Positions 43,042-54,100 of a DNA stretch of 64,000 bases are shown here, piece after piece. The notes under the pieces are model-generated. The model saw only the letters and a program-made list of their open reading frames with translations. It had not been told where the DNA came from and did no database searches. Made by a program: the position numbers and the translations under genes. This DNA comes from Diaporthe sp. PMI_573 (lineage: Eukaryota; Ascomycota; Sordariomycetes; Diaporthales; Diaporthaceae), in NCBI GenBank assembly GCA_021399435.1, contig JAJTUP010000134.1:54731-118730 (forward strand). Reading direction: 5' to 3'. Positions within the stretch are counted from its first letter, which is position 1. Each line of letters begins with the position of its first letter.

Positions 43042-44627
43042 ATGGCGACCAAGACCGGTGAACCTCTATCTGCGTCCGTCCAGGCCCTTATGGACCTGGA
43101 GGAGAGATACGCTGCCGGAACCTTCGGTTCTACTCCAGGGTTTATCGTCTCCGGAAAAAGTTCGACTCTAGTTGTAAGTCATCTGATGATGAGATGGTTA
43201 TCCGAGTTTGTCATGTTAATCGTATCGATTTGCCCAACATAGGATGTTGACGGCAGGGAAATCATCGACTTCATCTGCATGCTCAGTGCCACCAACCTGG
43301 GACACTGCCACCCAGAGATTACCAAGGCCATGATTGAATCGACGCAGAAAGGTTTTTCTCTTGACCTACACCACACCAGGCCACTTTATTCTAATATTTG
43401 GATACTTAGTCACTCTCACCAACTTTGCTACCCACAGCGCGGAGTGGCCCAAGGTTGCGAAGACGCTCTGCGATAAGTTTGGTTACGACAAAGTTTCACC
43501 CATGGTGACCGGCGCCGAAGCCGCTGATGCCGCTTGCAAATTTGCCAGAAAATGGGCCATCAAGACCAAAGGAGTCGCCCCGGAGGATGCCCTTGTACTT
43601 GGATGCTCCGACAACTATCATGGCGTGACTGCTGGCATTTGGTCAATCATGGAGCCGTATGCGCAACGCGGTGAGTCAACCCGACAATAGACCTTCTTTG
43701 GGTCACATTGCTAATATCTCGTAGACTATGGTGTTGTGAGCAAGAATTTAACCAACCTTAATCCCCGAACAGGGCGAGTTCTTCGCTATGGCCACGTTGA
43801 GGACTTTGAGGAGGTTCTCGAAGAATTCCATGGACGTGTAGCAGGCATCATCATGGAGTGCATCCACGGCCATCTCCCGTGAGTTACTCCATTTTGCATA
43901 CCACCCCTTGTACCCTTGGCGCTGTGAGACCCTTCTTACTAACGTCTTATCTCTTAGCTCTTTCGAGGAGGAGATCCAATTCGCCATTAGCGTTCGTCAG
44001 CTTTGCAAGAAGTACAACGTTCTGTTTATCGCCGATGAAGTGCGCATGGGCTCTGCAAAGACCGGAAAGTTCCTCTGCAGTGATTGAATGGGTCCCGAGA
44101 ATAAACCTGATATGGTAACCATGGGCAAGTCTATCACTGCTGGAGCTTATCCTGCGTCGTATATCCTTGGAAATAACGAGGTCATGACTCTCATCAACCC
44201 ATACGAGTCCGGCAGCACTTTTGGTATGGCTGCTGCAGCCAATGCCGCAACGCTTGCTGCTCTCCGCGTCTACGACGAGGAAAAGCTCCTCGACCGAGCC
44301 ACCGCTATTGGAGATAAGTGGGCAAAGATTACCTCTTCATGGAAACACCCCTTTATTAAACACATCACGAATCGGGGTGCTGATGCGTGTATTTACATCA
44401 AGCCTGAGTGCGGATCGGTCACTGGTCGCCGTATTTGTAGGCTAGCCTTCCAGAGGGGTGTGTTTATTTATCCCCATGGCGAGCGCATTCGGGTCGGAAT
44501 GGCACTGACCATTACGGACGAGGAGTTTGACAAGGGTATGCGCATCCTGAAGAGCGTTTTGGATGATATCGAGTCGTATGGGGAGATGCCTGGATCTATT
44601 CATGAGGCAGAAACGCCTAGAGTTTAG
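43042..44627 (+). pseudogene. Class-III PLP aminotransferase (ornithine/acetylornithine aminotransferase-like) with one TGA
   Basis: Fold-type I aminotransferase, expected to transfer an omega-amino group (ornithine, acetylornithine or GABA type) to 2-oxoglutarate. Five exons, introns 43174-43242, 43352-43409, 43671-43724 and 43879-43957, all GT-AG and frame-keeping; 441 codons. Marks: SGKSSTLVDVDGREIIDFI at the start, SATNLGHCHPEITKAM, TGAEAADAACKFARKW (cofactor phosphate loop), [21 protein letters not shown] (PLP Asp) and TMGKSITAGAYPAS, with the Schiff-base Lys about residue 276. At 44085-44087 a TGA stands between KFLCSD and MGPENKPD, where Trp (TGG) is expected. The stop precedes the active Lys, so the truncated product would be inactive. 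Everything else is intact, suggesting a very recent loss, or a base-call error. Confidence 0.85.
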
Positions 44628-45107
44628 AAATAGCTGATCTCTTTGTCAAGAAATAGATCGTTTTAGAGTGGACTTGAACTAGACTGGCTCACATTGTTTG
44701 TCCGAAATGTTGAATGAATTTTGTTGAGACTTTAAACGTATCCGGAAGGACTAACGACTCCGTGGAGGTTAAGACCCAGAAATCCCAGCCGATCTGAAAA
44801 GGTTTGAGACTTGCAATCTAACTTAGCTGCACTCGACCCTTGATCTAAATAGGTGTAAGAATTAAACGCGAGAACAAAATGTAATAAGCATGACAATCCT
44901 CACTATTTAGAAACCATTGCATGATACTTTAACCACACAGGCGGACAAAGTACACGCCACGACGTCAGCCGCATCATGTCATCAACTCAATCTAGAGTGT
45001 GTAGAAGAACATAAGACTTGGAAGGGACAATGTGTGATCAAATCCTTCATCTAAATTAAAACACCTAGAGGATTGATCTCTGTATCGCAGTGCTTGTAAT
45101 TTTGGAA
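44628..45107. other. Convergent 3' flanks
   Basis: AT-rich, between the aminotransferase and the convergent hydrolase. No gene or element recognised. Confidence 0.5.
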
Positions 45108-45744
45108 CTAGACAATATCCTTGCTCTGAACGATGGTTCCAAATGCATCACCAATCTCTGCCATAACAACCTTTACAAGTTGCTCCGCGCTCGCGCCTGG
45201 GACATCTCTATCGCCAATGGCATCCTCGGCCAAAATGACATCGTACCCGAGCTGTGCACCATGTCGAGCAGTGGTAGAAACACAAACATGTGCCTATAAT
45301 TCGCTGATTAGTAAAAGATACACAGTGCTGTTGTAGATTCCACTTTACCATATATCCCGTCAGCACAATCTTCTTGGATGAGATGGATTGGAGATGCTGC
45401 TCGAGATCGGTGCTTGCAAACGAGCTGGGATAATTCTTCACGACGACTTTCTCGCCTGCCCGAGGAGTGAGCTCCTCAAACTCCTCAGCCAACTTCGTGT
45501 TGGGGGTGAACACTGGTGCTCCGTCGGGTGTCGCGTGAACAACGTGAACTACATTTCCGCCGCCCTGTCGATATTTTTCAAGGAGTGAAGCAATAACCTT
45601 TCGAGAGGTGGAGACATTTGATACTTGAAGTTTGCCCTCGGCGTACTCGTTCTGCGCGTCGATGATGATCAAGGTGCTATCTTTAACGGATGCCGTAGAC
45701 GGCGGGACGCCGAGCATCTGGCGGAACGAACTGGGGGAAGCCAT
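45108..45744 (-). CDS. Isochorismatase-like cysteine hydrolase
   Basis: Cytosolic alpha/beta hydrolase of the isochorismatase-like superfamily, 193 residues. The intron at 45348-45294 (GTAAAG...ATAG) joins LTGYM to [17 protein letters not shown]. The catalytic triad is visible: Asp29 in [13 protein letters not shown], Lys103 in [10 protein letters not shown] and Cys136 in [23 protein letters not shown] and a C-terminal amphipathic helix follow. Members hydrolyse amides, imides or enol ethers (nicotinamide, N-carbamoyl compounds, isochorismate), and the substrate cannot be told from these motifs. The start ATG at 45744 is preceded by a TATAATG-like stretch. Proximity to the permease and aminotransferase suggests a role in breakdown of a nitrogen compound, an inference from context only. 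Confidence 0.9.
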
Positions 45745-46400
45745 TGTATAATGTTTCGAAAATCGTAAATGAGTTTAAAAGTTGGGTTGCAGATTAGTCT
45801 CTACCTGGATGTCGCCGAGTATTATAGCCATGTTCCGATCTAAAGCTGCGGAGAAGACGATTGCGTCATTGGCCATCGAGTCCTGCAACCCATTTCTTGA
45901 CGGACAATGATACCTAATTCGGCTAGAGTGGATGCCCTTCTGGAATGCTTACATCACTCATCTCGGTACTGGCGACGGCTCGTGACCGACTATCCTTTTG
46001 CCCGGGATTACCAATACCAATCTCTGATTTATCTCTGATTTATCTCTGATGATACCCTGTAGGAGCATAGGAACAACGCAATGCGGGGATGAAGGGGCGG
46101 TTGGTGAACTCTCCCCTACCAAAAGCTCTCGCCCATCTCCTAATTTAGCGGCAACATTTTATTCTGCGTGCTTTAGATTAGTCATGTTGCAATACTATCC
46201 ACGGTTGTCTTCGTAATCAATGGTTATGGAACGGAAAGGCATCGAGCATCGACTCCTTGGCGGGTAATATGACCGGAGCCAGTTAGTTAAAACATTCTCA
46301 AACGACATATATTGCTTCTGTTTCCTTCAGAACCGAGTTGATCACACAATACGCCCACCACTGTAACTTGTTTCTGGTGCCCGTATTAATCGCTATAAAC
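45745..46400. other. Divergent promoter region
   Basis: No gene. A short tandem repeat, tctctgatttatctctgatttatctctgat, lies at 46020-46050. Right portion leads into the ATG at 46401. Confidence 0.5.
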
Positions 46401-46848
46401 ATGGCATTCTCATCCTCCACTCTGTACTATACCGCAGCGGCGTTGAACATCATTTCGATACCGGGTCACTATTTTTTCGGAATCCAACATGTTGATCCCG
46501 CGATCGCCGAAATACCCATCTCTTCGGAGCTCGCTCTTGGAAAAGCAACAGCCACGACTGCTTGGGACATGGTGAACGGCATGCTGGCGATCCTTGGTAC
46601 GCGATATCCGGAAATTGGTCTGACATTGCTGTGAAAACTTCAGCTAACAGCGCGGTCCAGGTCTTCTTAACTATAAATGGGCAAAGACTGGAGGCCCCAA
46701 GCCGCTCGAAGAAAAGATTATTGTTTGGACCACTCTGGCTTTAGGCTCATATGTCGGTTTGCGATACTTCAAGGTCAAGTCATACGCAGGCCTCGGTTGT
46801 TTATGGGCGGCGCCTTGGCTGACTGCAGCCGCCACCATGCTGCCATAA
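46401..46848 (+). CDS. Small four-helix membrane protein, fungal conserved type
   Basis: 127 residues after removal of an intron at 46597-46660 (donor GTACGC, acceptor TCCAG), which joins MVNGMLAILG to LLNYKWAKTGG. Four hydrophobic segments: STLYYTAAALNIISIPGHYF, AWDMVNGMLAILGLL, IIVWTTLALGSYVGLRYF and CLWAAPWLTAAATM. The charged HVDPAIAEIP and GGPKPLEEK loops lie between them. I do not recognise a named family; small proteins of this shape are common in fungal genomes. The frame is intact with a natural stop. The start context (aacATGG) is good. Confidence 0.65.
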
Positions 46849-47138
46849 GGGAGGATCACATTGCAAGGTCTTGGCGGATAATGATCCTGAGAATAGTTTA
46901 GTGTTGCTTGCGTAATCAATCGCCTCTGGTCTCCACCTCAGGCGACACCTTATTGAGTTCACTTGTGGCTAGTCGAATCACCAAGACTCAGGCACCCTCG
47001 AAGTGCCATGACTCCTTGCAGGCGGGCGCCAGACACGGCATAGAAATCTAGATTCTGAGATATTTTCCATTCAAATAATTCCGTGCATCCTTACATGATA
47101 CAATTGAAGCAACCACTGGTAAATTTTCCCGGGACATG
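46849..47138. other. Spacer
   Basis: No gene recognised. Breakpoint of the truncated SDR gene lies near its right end. Confidence 0.5.
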
Positions 47139-47693
47139 GACAGCTCGGTGCGGACCTCGTGGCCACTGCTTCTCAAGTCGGAACGCGGCGCCATGGTTGT
47201 CAACAACACCTCGGGTTCGGGCTTGCTCGGTGCCGGAATGCCTTTCCAAGGGGCCTACAATTCCTCCAAGGCAGCTGCTTCAAGCATAACCGAGGCCCTT
47301 CGCACGGAACTGGCGCCCTTCGGTATCCGGGTCATCAATCTTGTAACCGGCGCCGTCAAGTCGACCTTCTTTAAGAACACGCCTGATTGCGAGCTGCCGG
47401 CGGACTCCATCTACAACCTGGCCAAGGAGGCGATTGAGGGACCGATGTCTGGTATTCAGCCTGATATGAAACACATCGATTCGGCAACGTGGGCCAAGCA
47501 GGTGGCTGGCGATATCAGCCAACGCAACCCAGCGCACTTGGTGTTCAGGGGATCCTTGGCGGGCACGGCGAGACTCGTCACTTGGCTGCCGACTGGCACC
47601 ATGGATGGAACCTTCAAGAAGATGGCTGGTATAACCGTGTTGGAACGTAAGATACGAGAGCAGGGCGGATTGGAGAAACTGCAACAGTCGTGA
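47139..47693 (+). pseudogene. Short-chain dehydrogenase, N-terminal half missing (AYR1-like)
   Basis: The C-terminal two thirds of a classical SDR resembling fungal 1-acyl-dihydroxyacetone-phosphate reductase. Visible: TSWPLLLKSERGAMVVNNTS (catalytic Ser region), FQGAYNSSKAAASSITEALR with the YxxxK active site (Y41, K45 of the remaining frame) and TELAPFGIRVINLVTGAVKS. The tail has a hydrophobic segment, GTARLVTWLPTG. The glycine-rich cofactor motif TGxxxGIG and the first beta-alpha units are absent. Upstream sequence to 47083 shows no resemblance, so the gene was truncated at about 47140. The remaining frame is undamaged. The enzyme cannot bind NADP(H) as it stands. Confidence 0.8.
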
Positions 47694-48467
47694 ACCCGGG
47701 AGTTCAATAGGATTCAGTAGATACAGGTGTTTGATGTACGTTTAGATCATTCAACTTGGAACCTTTTGAGAAAATCTTACAAACCTATCGAGAAGAGGAG
47801 CAGCATCATGCGCATGAAGCTTGTAATCCCCTGCGAATGACAAATAGTCAATGGCTGGACTTGAACTGGTCTTATTAAGCTGATTCAGCCGCCAGCTCGG
47901 ACGAAATTGATTCCAAATCCAGTGATGGATGTGCAGGGCGGTATGACAAGCCTTAACAACCATCCCATCCCTCGGAAAACTTATATAAAAAAATCGCGAC
48001 AAATCTCTATTACCGATTCGTCTCGGAAGACAGACGCAATGCCGTTTGTCTTGGCGGGCAATGAATCCTAGAACGGTTAGTGCTGCGTCACCTCAGATGT
48101 CACCGAGTCGAGATGTGGATACCCCAACTAAACTTCTCGACGGGTAATCGGCTTCCTGATGATGAATTGATCAAGTCTTGATTTGTCCATGCTTACAAAA
48201 GGCATTTTCATACGGACTATTCCGTGCTCTGGTTGTCAAGACAGATCTATAATTGGTTAGCGGCTACTACGTATAGGGCGCGCTCACAACTTGATGAGAA
48301 CGATTTAATGGAAAGTTTCTAGATAAATGGTATCATCTCCTACCTTTCTCTACCTTCATCATCCACCACTCAAACGCATCGGATCTCTAAAAGCTAAATC
48401 CTGCTTGAGTTGTCTTCTCCCCGCATCTTCGCAGACCAAACCCTCAGCATCAACGTCAAACGGCACA
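47694..48467. other. Spacer
   Basis: No gene supported. Pyrimidine-rich leader-like sequence (tcctacctttctctaccttcatcatcc, 48336-48362) precedes the truncated hydrolase start. Confidence 0.45.
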
Positions 48468-48599
48468 ATGGCTCCCTCAGGCTTCAAAAGCAACATCGGC
48501 ATCACCCACATCGGAACCGCCACAGCAATTTTGCACATTGATACTCTAGTCGGACCCCAGTATAAAAATGTATATGGGACTTGGAGCGGGGAAGCAACT
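48468..48599 (+). pseudogene. 5' fragment of a metallo-beta-lactamase-fold hydrolase gene, cut by LTR
   Basis: The ATG at 48468 opens MAPSGFKSNIGITHIGTATA followed by ILHID. This is the first beta-hairpin of fungal metallo-beta-lactamase-fold proteins (ITHIGTATAILNIDGINFLTDP type). After HID the expected GINFLTDP does not follow; the frame becomes TLVGPQYKNVYGTW and runs into the solo LTR at 48600. No further domain, including the HxHxDH metal motif, is found downstream. The break is therefore just after the first 25 residues, a few tens of bases before the LTR, so LTR insertion alone does not explain it. Confidence 0.55.
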
Positions 48600-48814
48600 T
48601 GTTGGATACGCGATGGGGTAGGGGTGAATTCAGTAGATTGTGGGCCAGGAATTGATGATTGTTATTGATTGAAGCCTTGATGATCTTGTTCTTGCTCGCT
48701 TCGTCATCGTGCGGGGGCGTTGGTCCATTCTTGATGTTTTCACCGCCACAAGCCACACATTGTTATAACGAGGAGCAAACTCCCTTCTATCCGCACACAG
48801 GCGCCAATCTAACA
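48600..48814. repeat. Solo LTR, copy 2, with 5-bp target duplication CAACT
   Basis: 215-bp block beginning TGTTGGATACG and ending CGCCAATCTAACA, flanked by CAACT at 48595-48599 and 48815-48819. About 95 percent identical to copy 1 at 30513-30726, same orientation. Distinct target duplications show two independent insertions. Confidence 0.9.
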
Positions 48815-49431
48815 CAACTCACCCAAGAACATACACACATCCAATAAGACACATCTGTCGGATACGAGGGTGGTGAGTCAAGATGAATGATGATTTCAAG
48901 ATGGAGAAGAACAGATTGTTGATTGATTCATCTCTGTCCCCTCGTCTTCTTCCTTCCTCGTCCTCATTATATTTGACGAGGAGAGGCTACGATACTAGAC
49001 CTGCCGAACCTGCAACAGATTTGTAACACCCCTCTTACTCTTGTGGTGCACTCGTGTGACAATCTGGGTAGAGGCATATGCAACAGCAGCCCCTATAGGT
49101 CAGTGGTACGAGCGTCGCTCTTGTAATGCGAAGGTCCATAGTTCAATCCTATGTGGAGGCAGGCGATCTTTTTTAAGTTTCTAAACTAAAAGGGTACAAA
49201 GCCAAGTGTTTAAAGATTAAAGTAGTTCTGAAACTGGAACTGTGAGAGACAAGCCATCGTCTTGCTTCATAAACCTATCCGCTTCATAGAGAACAGCCCC
49301 AGATAGCTACCCTGTACCCGGGGGTCTGTGATGTACGTACCTTAACAACACCCACCCTTCCCTTTTCATCGCACTTTCTTGGCATACAAGTGTTAAGAAA
49401 GTGGCTCTGTCCACACCTAATTCCTTAACAA
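48815..49431. other. Spacer containing tRNA-Thr-like sequence
   Basis: Apart from the tRNA-like sequence no gene is recognised. Several tctgt/cctcgtc-rich stretches at 48935-48965. Confidence 0.5.
49089..49161 (+). tRNA. tRNA-Thr(UGU)-like gene, possibly degenerate
   Basis: A 73-nt sequence folds as a tRNA without intron. The T arm is perfect (CATAG-TTCAATC-CTATG). The anticodon loop CTTGTAA gives anticodon TGT (Thr), on stem TCGCT/TGCGA with one T-T mismatch. The acceptor arm GCCCCTA/TGGAGGC has one C-A mismatch and a wobble pair. The D arm (GGTC...GAGC) has one mismatch. A T6 run (tcttttttaag), a pol III terminator, begins 7 nt after the 3' A. The mismatches suggest a decayed or specialised copy. 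Confidence 0.65.
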
Positions 49432-51120
49432 GTGCACAACAAACGTCCCAATCTGCGCTTTGCGCAGCTGCAAGCTGCGGCGATGGCTTCGTCGATGACG
49501 AACCCGCCTGCTGCCCCGGACCCCTTCGATCTGGGGATCCACACTCCCGCCAACCTCAATCGAGGAGCCCGTGCAGCCCTCTTGCAGAACAGCCCGGCGG
49601 CCGTCAACGCCCCCGTCGGTGTTTCACCTAGACCTGGGCGGACGGCCCAGACACCGTCTTCACCACTCATCGCCGCCACCACTGCTGCAGCTACGGAAGG
49701 AACTGCACGCGAACACCCCTCATCGATCTTCGAACAACGACCAGTTTCTATCATCGAATCGGCCAATGATCTCGCGCGCGAGCGCGTTGAAGAATACAAC
49801 GCCAAGTTGATGGTCTTCCAGGCCTTTTGCGCCAAGTTTGAAGAAGCCGCCCAGCAATTCACCACCGGACCACAACGGCGTTTCGCTCAACAATTTGCTG
49901 ACAGCTTCCTTGACTCCTGGAAGCGGGAGCTCTCCAGCAACGGATCTACCTCTAAGCCCACGTACAGCAGCGTCACTGCCGCCTCGCCTCCTGTTGCAGG
50001 CGACCGTCGGACCCACCCGCCTCAGCAACATCGTCAGCAACAACAGCGCCAACAGATTCATCCACCTCATCGTCAGGGGCAACTGACGACCGCCGCCCCA
50101 CCCCGACAGCATCTCCGTGTCTTCATCCGTCTAGAAGCCGAAGCTCCGGCCCGGGCTCAGAGTAGCTACGCGATCCGGACCCTTATTCGGGAGAAACTCG
50201 GTGCCGTTTCAGATAAGATTCGACAAGTATTCCAAGTCAGGTCTGGATGGGCCGTCCAGACTGCCGACCCTGAGACTCGTGACTTCCTCATAGAAAAGCA
50301 GGCCGAGTGGGCGGCTGAATTAGGAGCTACGACAGTAGAAACGAATAAGGAATGGTTTACCTAAGTGATCTCAGACTTTCCCACAAAACTGGCTGACTTT
50401 CGTGGTAACGAGGTGGACAGCGACAGTATTGTCAGCGGCGAGATAGAAATCCAGACCGGACTCAAGCCTGTTAGTGTACGTCCTGTGCGACAAGTTTCGG
50501 ACAAACCCTTGACCAAGACCTTACTTGTGTCCCTCTTGAAGCCTACAAAGAGATACTGGTCTCTCTTTGGCAGCCGCGCGGCTAGACTTCTCGATAAGAC
50601 TGACCGCCTCAGACAATGTGAAACATGCTGGGACTACCATTTTGCCCGCAACTGCCACAGACAGCCAGTCTGCCAACGCTGCGGTAAGACTGGACACAGT
50701 GCAGACGACTGCGCTGCATCAGAGCAGTGCATCAACTGCTTAGGTCCTCATCCGGCCAGCTTCCGAGGGTGCCCTGCTCGGCCGAGGAAATTGCACGGCG
50801 TCTTCCGCCGACTCACTAGAGAGCAACGAGAACACGTCCGGGCAGTGGGCGCAGAGACATACCGACAACGTCACCTGGAATCACGACTAGAAGCTCAACA
50901 AGACAACGCGACTGTTCTACAAAGAAACGACAGCACATCATCTGAACAGCCGAGCGTTCGTGCTCCAAGTCCAGCGGCATCAGGCGCACCTTCGTGCATC
51001 ATGGTGGCCACGACCCCCCAGGCCGGCTACGAAGGGGAGGAGGAGCCCGAGCAACCCAGACCAGGCTCACCAAGGAAACGTCGAATAGTACTTATCCCCC
51101 GTACTCATGACCAGGAATAA
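49432..51120 (+). pseudogene. LINE 1 ORF1 (gag-like, CCHC zinc knuckles) with in-frame TAA
   Basis: Nucleic-acid-binding protein of the retrotransposon particle. The first 310 codons (from 49432, or more likely the Met at 49483, MASSMTNPPAAPDPF) are Ala/Pro/Gln-rich with a coiled segment and an RRM-like end (SYAIRTLIREKLGAVSDKIR). A TAA at 50362-50364 follows KEWFT; the same frame continues as SDFPTKLADFRGNEVDSDS for another 251 codons. Tyr is expected at the stop, so a single change explains it. The second part carries zinc knuckles, CETCWDYHFARNC, CQRCGKTGHSADDC and CINCLGPHPASFRGC. The end overlaps the ORF2 start by 14 nt, a usual arrangement for coupled translation. Confidence 0.85.
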
Positions 51121-54100
51121 GTACTCACGGACTCGAAAGAACGACAGGGAGCAGCTCAGGATCTTCCAGGCCAATGTCGGCAAGATCCCTCCGGCCCACG
51201 ACTGCGCCCTGGCGATGGCCGACTCTGAACGATACGACATCGTCCTTCTGCAAGAGCCATGGACGGCCCATACAGACAGCCGCTCCTTGACCAAAACCCA
51301 CCCGGCATACGACACATTCACACCTGTCGAGATGTGGGATAGTAACGACACTCGGCCGAGAGTCATGACATATGTCCGAAGAGACCCAAAGCTCCTGGCC
51401 GATCAGATCAGGCCCTTTCAGACTCGAGATATTCTCTGGCTGGTGATCAACGGCATGACGATCGTCAACTTCTATCGCCAGAATGATGAGCATGATGCCC
51501 TGGAGACACTACTACAGTGGCCTGTCCCAGGACGCTGCCTCGTTGCTGGCGACTTCAATGCCAGACATCGCAGCTGGCAGACAGGCCCTACTACCAACCG
51601 CGGCCAGGAGATCGCAGCCTGGTCATCAGAAAACGATCTGAACCTACTCAACTTTCTGGATATTCCAACAAACCCATACGGCAATACGATCGATTTCGCC
51701 TTTACGAATATGCCATTGGCCGAGGCTATCGTCGAGGACCATCTCGCCACTAGCTCCGACCACTTCACGCTTAGCCTGACGCTGCCCGACGTCAGGCCAG
51801 CTCCGACTCAGCCGGGTAAGGTACGGGTGACAACAGACGACGAGCTCAAACGATTTGTCGAGATCGTAGAGCTCGGGGCCACAAGAATCCCCCTCGCGAA
51901 TTCGACTCCAGCGGACCTAGATGAGCTAGCCTCCGCACTCGTGAATCTCCTGATGTCGGCAGCGAAGGCAGCCGGACGGCCTTCACGGAAGAGCACGCGT
52001 TCTGCTCCGTGGTGGACCGAGGAGTGTGTCGGCGCCGCCGCGGCTTTCCGTGCCATCAGAAGACTCTACCCTCGCGGCTTTAATCAAGATGTCCAGATCG
52101 CCAAGAGGGACCTCCATCGCGTGGTCCGCCGGGCTAAAAGACAGTATTGGCGAAACCTCATCGATAGTTTCTCCGACAGCAGTGCTGTTTTCAAAGCTGT
52201 TCGCTGGCTAAAATCTCCAGGACCTTTCCAGCCCCCACCACTGCAGGTCGACGATGTCGTGTACGAGTCTCAGATGGACAAGGCCAACGCACTTCGGCAA
52301 GCCACACTGGAACGACGGACTGCGGAAAACGACATCACAAACCCTTGGATATCAGTCTCTTCTCCTAGATCAATCCCATTCCCGCTTGAGATTTCGCCGG
52401 ACGAGGTTCAGTATGCGACTCTTCACACAGGCAATACATCTCCAGGATCAGACAGCATTACGGTGGATCCTCAAAGCTGTATGGCACATCATCGGGACGC
52501 ACGTCTGCCGCTTGTTTGAAAGATGCCTGACGACAGGCCACCACCAGAAACCGTTCAAGGAGGCGGAAGTGGTCATGATCGCCAAACCCGGACGCCGCGA
52601 CCTCACGTCGCCAAGGGCCTGGCGACCTGTCTCTCTGCTCTCCTGCCTCGGCAAAGGGCTGGAACGTCTGATCGCACGCCGTCTATCGTGGGCAGCTGTC
52701 CACTACAGCGCCCTTCACCCACAGCAAGCCGGGGCTCTCCCCAAAAGGTCAGCAACAGACCTGGTGGCCGCCCTGATCCATGATATCGAGGAGGCGTTCG
52801 CACGCAAGAAGGTGGCCACCCTGGTCACGATGGACATCCAAGGTGCTTTCGACACCGTCATGTGCAACAGACTGGTCTTGCGTCTTCGCGAACAAGGCTG
52901 GTCCGACCATCTGGCTAGGTGGGCCGAGTCCTTCATGAGGGATCGATCAGCCCGTGTCAGATATCAAGACACCCTTACCCCCTTCACCCCTCTCCAGTGC
53001 GGCCTCCCCCAAGGTTCACCGGTATCGCCGATTCTCTTTCTGCTCTATACTGAACCAATCTACCGACTGGGCAACCCCCAAGGCCGCTTCGGCTACGCAG
53101 ATGACACGGCCATCCTATCCATAGGCGACACAGTAGACGAAAGTACTGCCATGGCATCCAGCGCCATCGCGGAGATGGTGCGCTGGGGCGCGGAAAATGG
53201 CGTGTCCTTCGACCCGAAGAAGACTGAAGTCATGCACTTCTCCCGCAGCAAACTTAGGACCGCACCGGCAGTACGTCATGGCGATGTGGAGAAGCACCCC
53301 GAGTCAGCTCTACGCTGGCTTGGCATCTGGCTCGACAGCAGGCTGTCGTTCCGGATGCATGTCGAAAAGTGGGCGGCGAAGGCACAGGCCGTCGCCTACC
53401 ACCTGCGAGGACTGACCAACACGATACACGGTCCTCTCCCGAGCGCCGTGCGAAGCGCCGTCAGAGCGTGTGTCGAGCCAGTGCTACTGCACGGCTCCGA
53501 GGCGTGGTACCCGGGCAGGACTAGGCCGCGGTGGAGCCAGCCTGCCAAGGACATGCCATCAAGTAATCAGCATCTCATACAAAGAATGACGAAAGCCATG
53601 AACCAAGCCATGAGAGCCATACTTCCCGTCTGGAGGACAACACCAATCGCTGCTCTCCACCGAGAAAGCGGGATACCGCCGGTTGATCAGCTACTCGAAG
53701 CAAGGCGACTCAGATTCTCGGCGCGACTCAAGTCGCTTGATGAGGCTCACCCTCTGGCGAGACGGACGCGCCCGCCCAGCCAGCCTACTTACCATGACCT
53801 CATCAAACGAAAATATCAAGTACAGATAGAAAGCGGCTTCAGGACACGTCTTCTACGCGCAGACGGATTCCTTGCACTCTGTGCGCGGCCGAAGCTCGTT
53901 CAGCGATGCTTCCATCAAGAACAGGTGGCGCCGCTGCAAACAGCGTCGAAAGAGGAATCGGCCAACTCTTTCACCCGCTGGGTCGAGTCACTCGACTCGC
54001 TCACCTTGGTTGTATACTCGGATGGCTCTCTGTCCTCGGAAGGGGCTGCGAACTACGGCTTTACTATCCACCAGGATAACATTCTTATCTTCGATGGATC

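Noticed and set aside
47751..48002. 83-codon minus-strand frame
   Set aside because: No motif or splice signals; lies in AT-rich spacer.
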